Assembly: GCA_900767375.1 (NCBI GenBank)
Contig: CAAFYX010000154.1
Coordinates: forward strand, 1-8,688
DNA from: Rikenellaceae bacterium
Lineage (GTDB): Bacteria > Bacteroidota > Bacteroidia > Bacteroidales > UBA932
Direction of reading: 5' to 3'
Length of the DNA stretch: 8,688 bases
The translations under genes were made by a program, and so were the position numbers. The notes under the pieces are model-generated. The model was given only the letters and a program-made list of their open reading frames with translations. It did no database searches and was not told where the DNA came from. Each line of letters starts with the position of its first letter. The first letter of the stretch is position 1. Positions 1-5,468 of this stretch are shown here, piece after piece.

Positions 1-4
1 AATG

Positions 5-12
5 TATTTTTG
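5..12 (+). promoter_or_regulatory. Possible Bacteroidetes -7 promoter element
   Basis: TATTTTTG matches the Bacteroidetes -7 consensus TAnnTTTG exactly on the plus strand. The matching -33 element would lie left of the window, so it cannot be checked. If active, it would start an untranslated transcript that runs toward the terminator at 267-289. AT-rich DNA gives such matches by chance, so this is tentative. Confidence 0.3.
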
Positions 13-32
13 TACAAGTTCTTTAGAAAATT

Positions 33-48
33 TTGTATTTAAATACAA
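33..48. promoter_or_regulatory. 16-bp perfect palindrome, possible operator
   Basis: TTGTATTTAAATACAA is a perfect inverted repeat without a spacer, in AT-rich non-coding DNA just downstream of a promoter-like motif. Its shape suits a dimeric repressor or activator site. No regulator gene lies in the window and I do not recognise the motif as a known box, so the role is inferred. Confidence 0.35.
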
Positions 49-166
49 CTTCGTCTTAAGTCGTCAGTCAGAGCAAGGTTGAAAACCTCACAGCAGTAGG
101 CACAAATATCAAAAGGGATTACAGCACATACAATCTACTTTACTGAAACTTCACAATTCTTTTTTT

Positions 167-289
167 AAATTTTGAACACGTTATTATAGCTGTGTGACCC
201 GTGTCGGGAGACAAATACCGGTAATGTTCTGATTGATGGCTGGACGACGGATATGATTTCTTACAGGCTCCCCCCGGGGAGCTTTTTTT
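167..289 (+). ncRNA. Possible small untranslated RNA ending at a strong terminator
   Basis: The 365-base gap at the left edge has no convincing ORF, yet it contains a strong plus-strand intrinsic terminator at 267-289, which implies a plus-strand transcript. A near-consensus -7 element (AAATTTTG, 167-174, one mismatch to TAnnTTTG) could start an RNA of about 110 nt. The alternative is the TATTTTTG at 5-12, giving about 270 nt. Around 200-226 there is a small hairpin (TGTC, loop GGGA, GACA) flanked by CCG and CGG. I do not recognise it as tmRNA, 6S RNA or a known riboswitch. It could also be the 3' tail of a gene left of the window. The left boundary is a guess. Confidence 0.3.
267..289 (+). 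terminator. Rho-independent terminator
   Basis: GCTCCCCCCGGGGAGC folds into a GC-rich stem of 6 bp with a 4-nt loop and is followed at once by seven T residues on the plus strand. This is a classic intrinsic terminator for rightward transcription. No plus-strand protein gene lies to its left within the window. Confidence 0.8.
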
Positions 290-296
290 ATTAAAT

Positions 297-333
297 GGCC
301 CTGCTGGTGTATCAAAAAGATACCGGCAGGGCC
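297..333 (-). terminator. Stem-loop at the 3' end of the ferritin transcript
   Basis: A 17-nt left arm (GGCCCTGCTGGTGTATC) pairs with a 15-nt right arm (GATACCGGCAGGGCC) across an AAAAA loop, with one G-U pair and a small bulge. It sits 32 nt beyond the ferritin stop codon and probably ends the desulfoferrodoxin-ferritin mRNA. On the minus strand the tail is only ATTTAATAAAAAAA, so it may work as a processing or stability hairpin rather than a strong intrinsic terminator. Confidence 0.6.
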
Positions 334-365
334 AAAATCATCGATATGGCGTAATCGGAAACTAG

Positions 366-881
366 TTAGTCGTTTAGGGCAGTAGCGGGCTTGTAGGTTC
401 TTGAGAAGAGGTGGGCGTCGAGCTGGCCGACCATCTCAGGCCGGCCTTCTATTCGCGAGAAGGCATCAATCTGCTCACGCACGGAGGCCTCTTCTTCCAC
501 CTGTTCATCGATGAACCACTGGAGGCGGCTCAGGGTTTCAAGGTCGTATTCCTTGAAGGATATCTGGACCAGTTCCTTGATCAGGGCGGTGACTTTCTTT
601 TCGTGCTCCAGGGCATCCTTGAACATGGCCAGAGGGGATTTCCAGGTGGTAGGTACGCTGCCGATGGATTTCAGTTCCACCATTGCATCCTGGTCGAGCA
701 TATATTTCTGGAAGATCCTTGCGTGGTCCTGCTCTTCGAGCCATTGGACGTAGAACCAGTTGGCGACACCGCCGAGTGACTTGCTGTCAGCATCGAGGGA
801 CATTGCGAGATATAGGTAGGCCGAGCGGAGTTCGGCGTTGATCTGCTCATTGAGAGCTTCCGCCATTTTCTTGGAGATCAT
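366..881 (-). CDS. ftnA: Non-heme ferritin (FtnA type)
   Basis: This is a cytoplasmic iron-storage protein of 171 aa. It oxidises Fe2+ at a diiron centre and stores Fe3+ inside a 24-subunit shell. The ferroxidase residues match E. coli FtnA position for position: E17, E50 with H53 (ExxH), E94, Q127 and E130, with further acidic residues E49, E126 and E129. The length is usual for the family. The N-terminus (MISKKMAEALNEQINAELRS) is typical of bacterial ferritins and supports this ATG start. It lies 40 nt downstream of desulfoferrodoxin on the same strand with no TAnnTTTG element between them, so the two are probably one transcript. That pairing makes sense: ferritin removes iron that would react with the peroxide made by superoxide reductase. 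The identity is secure; the operon is inferred from spacing. Confidence 0.96.
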   Translation of the reverse strand: MISKKMAEALNEQINAELRSAYLYLAMSLDADSKSLGGVANWFYVQWLEEQDHARIFQKYMLDQDAMVELKSIGSVPTTWKSPLAMFKDALEHEKKVTALIKELVQISFKEYDLETLSRLQWFIDEQVEEEASVREQIDAFSRIEGRPEMVGQLDAHLFSRTYKPATALND

Positions 882-921
882 AGTTTCATAGTTTAAGGTG
901 TCATTGAATCATGTTCCCGGC

Positions 922-1410
922 TTATTTGCAGCAGTCCTTGTTGCATTTGTCGTTCTTGCTTACCTCCATCTTCCAGAGGCCGTGGAGGTTGCAGTATTCG
1001 TAGACAGCGGTGATCCTGTCCTTGCAGCAGCAGAATTCAGCGCAGGCCTGCCATACCTTCTCCTCTTTGTCCATTTCCATGCCGCTCTTCTGCTCGCAAG
1101 GGGAGAGGTAGCGCAGCTGTCCGCCGCATTCGGTTTCCAGCCAGATGAAGCAGATGTGGTGCAGCTGGGTCATAGGGTGAGGGTTGCTTCCGACGCACAC
1201 TCTTACAGTGCAGTCGTTGAGACGCTCGATTGTAGGAACGTGCTTTTCTGTCAAGCCTGTGTCCTTTCCACCCATATTGTCGGATGGATCCATAGTTTTA
1301 GGTTCGAGCTTGGCCATTTCCTGACCGCAGCAGTGAGGAACGGGACCGCCGTCCTCGACCTTCATGATAACGTTGCCGCAAATAGGGCATTTGTAAAATA
1401 CAGTAGCCAT
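922..1410 (-). CDS. dfx: Desulfoferrodoxin / superoxide reductase, cysteine-rich
   Basis: This is a two-iron superoxide reductase of 162 aa that reduces superoxide to hydrogen peroxide without making oxygen. It is a cytoplasmic defence enzyme of anaerobes. The N-terminal desulforedoxin-like domain (about 1-37) has the Fe(Cys)4 ligands C8, C11, C27 and C28. The C-terminal catalytic domain keeps E55-K56-H57, H78, H84, C140 and H143 (motifs EKHVP, HPMTxxH and CNLHGLW), which are the expected catalytic Glu-Lys pair and the His4Cys site. The length is somewhat above the usual 125-130 aa, with an insert near 40-52 and extra sequence near 95-130. It carries 17 cysteines, twelve more than the five ligands, including a CCC run at 127-129 and a C-terminal CNKDCCK tail. 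It is the first gene of a likely two-gene operon with ferritin. Confidence 0.95.
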   Translation of the reverse strand: MATVFYKCPICGNVIMKVEDGGPVPHCCGQEMAKLEPKTMDPSDNMGGKDTGLTEKHVPTIERLNDCTVRVCVGSNPHPMTQLHHICFIWLETECGGQLRYLSPCEQKSGMEMDKEEKVWQACAEFCCCKDRITAVYEYCNLHGLWKMEVSKNDKCNKDCCK

Positions 1411-1418
1411 AATAATTA

Positions 1419-1444
1419 AAGTTTTTCAATGGTTTTGAAAACTT
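1419..1444 (-). promoter_or_regulatory. Hairpin in the desulfoferrodoxin 5' leader, beside the start codon
   Basis: On the mRNA, AAGTTTTCAA pairs with TTGAAAAACTT across a 5-nt loop, giving about ten base pairs with one bulged base. The stem ends 8 nt before the ATG at 1410. Its position would affect ribosome access, and as DNA the inverted repeat could also be an operator. AAGTTTT/AAAACTT repeats can occur by chance in AT-rich leaders, so the role is not established. Confidence 0.4.
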
Positions 1445-1500
1445 CGGTGGAGCGGCCTCATTCACCCGGGACCGAATGTCCGTCCGCCTGTTTCCGGATG

Positions 1501-1530
1501 CAAATATGGATGAACTTTAAAAAATGCAAT
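1501..1530 (-). promoter_or_regulatory. Probable promoter of the desulfoferrodoxin-ferritin operon
   Basis: The minus strand reads CATATTTG at 1508-1501, one mismatch from TAnnTTTG, with a TTG core 18 nt upstream serving as the -33 element. It predicts a leader of roughly 85 nt. That leader contains further inverted repeats (TTCGGT at 1443-1448 with ACCGAA at 1471-1476) besides the hairpin beside the start codon. No better match lies between here and the ATG. Confidence 0.5.
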
Positions 1531-1588
1531 ATTGATGTTTATGCTATTTTTCAATCTTGGATATTGATGTTTTCAATAATTGTTGATG

Positions 1589-1629
1589 AAAAAAAAGGCA
1601 TGGCCGGCACCGAAGTGCTCAACCATGCC
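1589..1629 (-). terminator. Rho-independent terminator of the fusion-rubrerythrin-porin operon
   Basis: On the minus strand GGCATGG pairs with CCATGCC, enclosing an inner GCAC-TTCG-GTGC hairpin with a stabilising UUCG tetraloop, followed by eight T residues. It begins 21 nt after the porin stop codon. It is a textbook intrinsic terminator and separates the two minus-strand operons. Confidence 0.92.
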
Positions 1630-1649
1630 TGTGACAAATGCCTTCATGT

Positions 1650-2657
1650 CTAGTCCTTCCGTTTCAGAACGTCAATCTTCCATTTGACTCCGAAGGTAAA
1701 GTTGTCTGTGTGGTCGAAATTGTTCCTGAAGTATGCCAGGTGCAGCCTTACGTCATCTGTCCTGCCAGGGAAGTATTCGATTCCGCAACCTCCATAGAAA
1801 TACTGTGTCCCTGCAGGTATGACAGTGTCGTATGAGAGCCCCGCCTCATCGATGTTGGCGGAGGAGTTGTACTCATGTCCTGCCTTGAAGCAGAAGTTCC
1901 ACCGGTTCACTGTCCAGATGGCTTTTGAAATGAAGCTGTAGTCGGTGAAGAAATAGCGGTCCTGCCTGAACGATGCCCTGTGGAACAGATCGAAGTCGAT
2001 GGCAAGGCCGCCGAAGACCAGGTGGTTCCCAAGGGCGATGTAGTTCATATAGCGGTGGAGATTGTCCTCCACGAAGTTGCAGCTCCAAACGGTCTTCCAC
2101 CATGGGGCGATGAGTCCTGTCCAGGCGGCATTGTAGGCATACGTGTTCTCGAATCCCGTCGAGAGAGGGGAGTTCGATATCTGTACCACGATACTCTGTC
2201 CGCCTGAGATTTCGTATTCGGAGTTGATTCCGAATGCGAAGCACTGGCTGAGGTTGGAGCAGAACTGGCTGTAATAATACACGTCGATCGGAGCGGAGTC
2301 ATATTCGTAGCAGCCGATGAGTATGGCGGTCTTTCCTGTGGTTATGCTCCACTGGGGTGTGACCTGCCATGTGAGTGAGAGGAGATCCGTGGCGCGGAAC
2401 GGATTCTTCGCATCGATAGGTATGTTCATCCTCTGGCGGATACGGTATGAGAGGTTGTCCGATATCGTTCCGCCAAGCTGGATGTTGAAATACTCTGCCT
2501 GAAGAGCGCTGGAATAGCCGCCTTTGCTGTTCTGATGGAGCCATGAACCCCTGGCCTCGATGATGAGGCTGTCAAGGGACTGTGCTTCCGCTGTCCATGC
2601 TGCCGCGAACAGTACCAGTGCGGGAATCCAGATCTTCCTGAATAATCTTCCTTTCAC
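1650..2657 (-). CDS. Outer-membrane beta-barrel protein, OprO/OprP porin-like
   Basis: This is a predicted outer-membrane porin-like protein of 335 aa. A signal peptide is visible: basic MKGRLFRK, a hydrophobic core at about 9-21, and a likely cut after AEA25 before Q26. The mature part has alternating aromatic and polar strands and many Trp, Tyr and Phe residues, and it ends with a strand (FGVKWKIDVL) plus a short basic tail. It resembles Bacteroidetes proteins annotated as phosphate-selective porin O/P, which is a fold-level resemblance; the substrate is unknown. The start codon is GTG, 20 nt after the rubrerythrin stop, with no in-frame ATG that would keep the signal peptide. It is the last gene of the operon, before the terminator at 1589-1629. 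Six cysteines in the mature part are somewhat many for an outer-membrane barrel. Identification is by composition and layout, so the family name is moderate and the location is fairly sure. Confidence 0.8.
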   Translation of the reverse strand: MKGRLFRKIWIPALVLFAAAWTAEAQSLDSLIIEARGSWLHQNSKGGYSSALQAEYFNIQLGGTISDNLSYRIRQRMNIPIDAKNPFRATDLLSLTWQVTPQWSITTGKTAILIGCYEYDSAPIDVYYYSQFCSNLSQCFAFGINSEYEISGGQSIVVQISNSPLSTGFENTYAYNAAWTGLIAPWWKTVWSCNFVEDNLHRYMNYIALGNHLVFGGLAIDFDLFHRASFRQDRYFFTDYSFISKAIWTVNRWNFCFKAGHEYNSSANIDEAGLSYDTVIPAGTQYFYGGCGIEYFPGRTDDVRLHLAYFRNNFDHTDNFTFGVKWKIDVLKRKD

Positions 2658-2677
2658 TTATGTCCGTTCTATGACTG

Positions 2678-3217
2678 CTAGAAGTTCTCCTTGTGGATCT
2701 CGAAATAGGACTGAGGATGCTCGCATACAGGGCATTTGAGAGGTGCCTTGGTGCCGACTACGATATGACCGCAGTTACGGCATTCCCATACCTTGACCTC
2801 TGACTTCTCGAATACCTTGGCGGTTTCGACGTTGTTGAGAAGTGCGCGGTAGCGCTCCTCGTGGCGCTTTTCGATGGCTGCGACGCAGCGGAACCTTGCG
2901 GCGAGCTGCGGGAAGCCCTCAGCCTCGGCTGTCTTGGCGAAGCCTTCGTACATGTCCGTCCATTCGTAGTTTTCGCCTGCGGCTGCAGCTGCGAGGTTCT
3001 GGGCGGTGTCGCCGATTCCGTCGAGCTCCTTGAGCCAGAGCTTTGCGTGCTCCTTCTCATTGTCGGCGGTCTCGAGGAAGAGTGCGGCTATCTGCTCGTA
3101 GCCTTCTTTCTTGGCCTTTGATGCGAAATATGTGTACTTGTTACGAGCCTGTGACTCACCTGCGAATGCAGCTTCCAGATTTTTCTCGGTCTGGGTGCCG
3201 GAATACTTGTTTGCCAT
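2678..3217 (-). CDS. rbr: Rubrerythrin
   Basis: This is a cytoplasmic peroxide-scavenging protein of anaerobes, 179 aa, which reduces hydrogen peroxide to water with electrons passed through its rubredoxin domain. The four-helix diiron domain (about 1-130) carries E21, E54xxH57, E82xxE85 and E116xxH119. The C-terminal rubredoxin-like domain (about 142-179) binds iron through C146xxC149 and C162xxC165. Length and domain order are usual for the family. The ATG lies 18 nt after the stop of the upstream fusion gene in an AT-rich spacer with no -7 element, so rubrerythrin is probably co-transcribed with the fusion and the porin. It would complete the pathway begun by superoxide reductase in the neighbouring operon. 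Its physiological electron donor is not evident here; the upstream polyferredoxin domain is a candidate by context only. Confidence 0.97.
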   Translation of the reverse strand: MANKYSGTQTEKNLEAAFAGESQARNKYTYFASKAKKEGYEQIAALFLETADNEKEHAKLWLKELDGIGDTAQNLAAAAAGENYEWTDMYEGFAKTAEAEGFPQLAARFRCVAAIEKRHEERYRALLNNVETAKVFEKSEVKVWECRNCGHIVVGTKAPLKCPVCEHPQSYFEIHKENF

Positions 3218-3235
3218 TGCTTATTAAATTATTGG

Positions 3236-4936
3236 TTATTGTGATATTGGTTGCGTTTCTGATGCGCGCCGCTGGATTTCGGCGATGCGGGCTATGTCGT
3301 TGTTGCTGCCGGAGAGCACGCAGCAGACGTTCTTTCCTGCGATCATTTCCTTGCAGAGCTCGAGCGCGGCGACTGAGAGTGCGCCCGACGGCTCGAGCAC
3401 TATGCCCTTAGTGTTATACAGGTACAGAAGGGCTTTGCAGACTTCGCTTTCGGGGACGAGGATTATCTCATCCACGACTTCACGGCATACTTTGTATGTA
3501 ATGTTCCCTGCGCGTGCGACTGCGGCTCCGTCCACGAAGGTGTCCATCCTTTCTATGTCTACGGGATGGCCTGCTGCGAAGGCCGCCGTCATGCTGGCGG
3601 CTCCGGCCGGCTCGACTCCGATGACCTTGGTCTCCGGGCTGGCGTGCTTGATGTAAAGCCCGATTCCGGAAGCAAGACCGCCGCCTCCGATAGGGACGAA
3701 TATATAGTCGAGCTTGACCTTCTTTTTCTTCATTGTTCTGATGACCTCATATGCGACAGTGCCCTGGCCTTCGATGACTTCCGGGTCATCGAACGGCGGG
3801 ATGAATGCCGCGCCGCTCTCTGCGGCGAAGGCCTTGGCTGCAGCTGCGGCCTCGTCGAAGGTGGCGCCGGTCAGGCGGATTTCGATATGGTCCTTTCCGA
3901 AATAGCTGACTGCGTCTCTCTTCTGGGCCGGGGTAGTCTCCGGCATGAAGATATAACCTTTGATATTGAGCTTCGTGCAGGAGTAGGCTACGCCCTGGGC
4001 GTGGTTGCCTGCGGAAGCACAGACGACTCCATGGGCCAGTTCCCCGGCGCTGAGGGACTTTATCTTGTTGTAGGCGCCGCGGATCTTGTAGGAGCGGACT
4101 TTCTGGCGGTCTTCGCGCTTGAGGTAGACGGTGCAGCCGTATTTGTCGGAGAGTCTGGAGGAGTGCCAGCAAGGGGTCTCCTGGGTGATCTCGTAGATAT
4201 TGGCAAGTGCATTGGTGACTCCTGCGGCTGTAGGGATCCCGCCCTTGCGGGCGTGGTTGCGGCGGTGGGACTGGTAGATGGTCCTGCCGAAGAGGTGGAG
4301 GGAGATGGTCCCTTCGCCCGGGCATCTGTCGATGCATTCTCCGCAGAAGATGCAGTCACCGGAGCGGGTCGGGCCGTTTTTTTTCTGGAGCATTATCTTC
4401 TTGCTCTGCATCGGGCAGTTGTGGTAGCAGGAGGAGCAGGAGATGCAGGCTCCTGTGCTCTTCGTCAGCGTCATCGGACTGATCCTGTTGCAGACGCCGA
4501 GGATGGTGCCGACGGGGCAGAAACTGCACCAGAAGCGGGCGATGAACGGTGCTGTGACCACGAGGAGCACTACAAGGTACCAGCCGGGGTCGAAGCCAAG
4601 TACAAAGTGGAGGACCGTGTAGAACACGAGGAAGAACCACTTGAACCCGCGGATGAAGTCATTGAACCTGTCCGAGCGTTTGAGGCTGCGTACGTTGAGC
4701 TTTTTCGAGACCCACCAGAAGAAGTCGAGCAGCAGGCCGACGGTGCAGAAATAGCCGCAGAAGATACGTCCGCCCAGCAGTAACATTGCAGACGCGAGGG
4801 AGATGAGCGCGATGAGCCAGGCCGGCATTTCCTTCGCGTTGAACACTATGACAAGGACGAACGCGGCGATGAGCAGGGTGTTGAAGACTCTGATCGCCCA
4901 TCTCCATTTCTGGAAGTTCTTTCCTTTTTGCTTCAT
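3236..4936 (-). CDS. Fusion: NapH-like 4Fe-4S membrane protein + threonine dehydratase (TdcB/IlvA type)
   Basis: One uninterrupted frame encodes two proteins that are normally separate. Residues are numbered from the longer frame beginning at 4981. The N-terminal part (16-245) has about four membrane segments (29-48, 52-72, 112-130, 133-150), cysteine pairs C75/C79 and C152/C155 next to membrane helices, and a double 4Fe-4S ferredoxin domain (C179, C182, C185, C189 and C210, C213, C216, C220). This is the NapH/polyferredoxin pattern of membrane electron transfer. The C-terminal part (about 248-581) is a PLP-dependent threonine ammonia-lyase, which turns threonine into 2-oxobutyrate and ammonia. 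It has the PLP lysine K299 in RSYKIRG, SAGNHAQG at 323-330, GGGGL at 432-436 and SGSN at 557-560. It stops just after the catalytic domain and so lacks the C-terminal regulatory (ACT-like) domain of biosynthetic IlvA. There is no ATG, GTG or TTG in this frame at the junction. I chose the ATG at 4936 (residue 16) because the promoter -7 element lies only 33 nt upstream of it, while the ATG at 4981 would precede the transcript start. It leads the operon with rubrerythrin and the porin. Confidence 0.9.
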   Translation of the reverse strand: MKQKGKNFQKWRWAIRVFNTLLIAAFVLVIVFNAKEMPAWLIALISLASAMLLLGGRIFCGYFCTVGLLLDFFWWVSKKLNVRSLKRSDRFNDFIRGFKWFFLVFYTVLHFVLGFDPGWYLVVLLVVTAPFIARFWCSFCPVGTILGVCNRISPMTLTKSTGACISCSSCYHNCPMQSKKIMLQKKNGPTRSGDCIFCGECIDRCPGEGTISLHLFGRTIYQSHRRNHARKGGIPTAAGVTNALANIYEITQETPCWHSSRLSDKYGCTVYLKREDRQKVRSYKIRGAYNKIKSLSAGELAHGVVCASAGNHAQGVAYSCTKLNIKGYIFMPETTPAQKRDAVSYFGKDHIEIRLTGATFDEAAAAAKAFAAESGAAFIPPFDDPEVIEGQGTVAYEVIRTMKKKKVKLDYIFVPIGGGGLASGIGLYIKHASPETKVIGVEPAGAASMTAAFAAGHPVDIERMDTFVDGAAVARAGNITYKVCREVVDEIILVPESEVCKALLYLYNTKGIVLEPSGALSVAALELCKEMIAGKNVCCVLSGSNNDIARIAEIQRRASETQPISQ

Positions 4937-4968
4937 AGCGGCTTTTGCGGGACAATTTTGAATTTCTA

Positions 4969-4997
4969 CAAATATAGTCATTATTCGGAGTTTTCAA
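4969..4997 (-). promoter_or_regulatory. Promoter of the fusion-rubrerythrin-porin operon
   Basis: TATATTTG at 4976-4969 on the minus strand fits TAnnTTTG exactly, with a TTG -33 core 18 nt upstream. Transcription should begin near 4963-4966, giving a leader of about 30 nt before the ATG at 4936. This placement argues against the ATG at 4981 as the start. Confidence 0.7.
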
Positions 4998-5017
4998 GAA
5001 TTCAGATACGGTTTTCC

Positions 5018-5050
5018 TCTGATAATAATGTTAGAAAAAATGTATCTTTG
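5018..5050 (+). promoter_or_regulatory. Promoter of the FKBP gene
   Basis: TATCTTTG at 5043-5050 matches TAnnTTTG exactly. A weak -33 candidate, TCTG at 5018-5021, lies 21 nt upstream. The ATG at 5057 begins only 6 nt after the -7 element, so the mRNA would have almost no leader. It is divergent from the operon promoter at 4969-4997. Confidence 0.65.
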
Positions 5051-5056
5051 TATCCT

Positions 5057-5461
5057 ATGAGAAAGAAACCTAATGAATACAAGATCGCCAATGAGATATT
5101 CCTTGAGCGCAAGTCCGAGGAGGAAGGGATAACCGCACTGGACAGCGGTATTCTGATGCGTCAGCTGGAGAAGGGGACTGGCGACCGCCGGCCGCAGCTG
5201 AACAGTGTCGTTTCCGTGCATTACACCGGGCGGCTTATTGACGGAACCGTCTTTGACACGACTGACGGGCAGGACATTCCGGCCTGTTTCAGGGTCCGGG
5301 AGGTGATAGTCGGCTGGCAGGCAGCGCTGCTGAGGATGCACGAGGGCGACAGGTACGAGGTGTTCATCCCGGCGAAGTACGGGTACGGCTCGATGAGGCT
5401 TGATGATATTCCTGCGTGGAGTACGCTGTGCTTCGAGATCGAGCTGTTGAGGATTCAGTGA
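5057..5461 (+). CDS. FKBP-type peptidyl-prolyl cis-trans isomerase
   Basis: This 134-aa protein should speed cis-trans isomerisation of X-Pro bonds and help protein folding. The FKBP domain (about 50-134) shows the core and active-site pattern: Y56 in VHYTG, F66-D67 in VFDTT, I84 and W87 in VIVGW, Y108 in AKYGYG, and F126 in the last strand. The N-terminal 45 residues (ANEIFLERKSEEEGI, then LxSGIL) match the helix-strand lead-in common to FkpA/Mip-like FKBPs. There is no signal peptide or lipobox, so it is probably cytoplasmic, although many Bacteroidetes FKBPs are exported. The frame stays open upstream to 4928, but the -7 promoter at 5043-5050 places the start at the ATG at 5057. It ends 7 nt from the convergent HD-domain gene with no clear terminator between them. 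Confidence 0.92.
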   Translation: MRKKPNEYKIANEIFLERKSEEEGITALDSGILMRQLEKGTGDRRPQLNSVVSVHYTGRLIDGTVFDTTDGQDIPACFRVREVIVGWQAALLRMHEGDRYEVFIPAKYGYGSMRLDDIPAWSTLCFEIELLRIQ

Positions 5462-5468
5462 CGGACTT

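Noticed and set aside
180..265. Possible tRNA, tmRNA or known riboswitch in the left gap
   Set aside because: No cloverleaf, CCA end, tmRNA tag or recognisable aptamer core was found; only small local hairpins are visible.
898..1419. Plus-strand open frame of 173 codons over desulfoferrodoxin
   Set aside because: It is antisense to a gene with every ligand residue conserved; no independent motif or promoter was seen.
4060..4223. AGGAG (4223-4219) followed by ATG (4212-4210) on the minus strand near the fusion junction, as a possible separate dehydratase start
   Set aside because: The ATG is out of frame with the dehydratase and reads a proline- and arginine-rich shadow with no similarity to the enzyme. 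No stop codon near the junction ends the polyferredoxin in any frame.
4234..4239. BamHI site GGATCC at the fusion junction as a sign of a cloning joint
   Set aside because: The same six bases occur elsewhere in the window (near 1288 and 7715), and the surroundings show no vector sequence.
3566..4783. Long open frame of 405 codons on the plus strand opposite the fusion gene
   Set aside because: It is the antisense shadow of a GC-rich, strongly biased coding sequence. Its translation has no recognisable motif, while the opposite strand has clear catalytic motifs.
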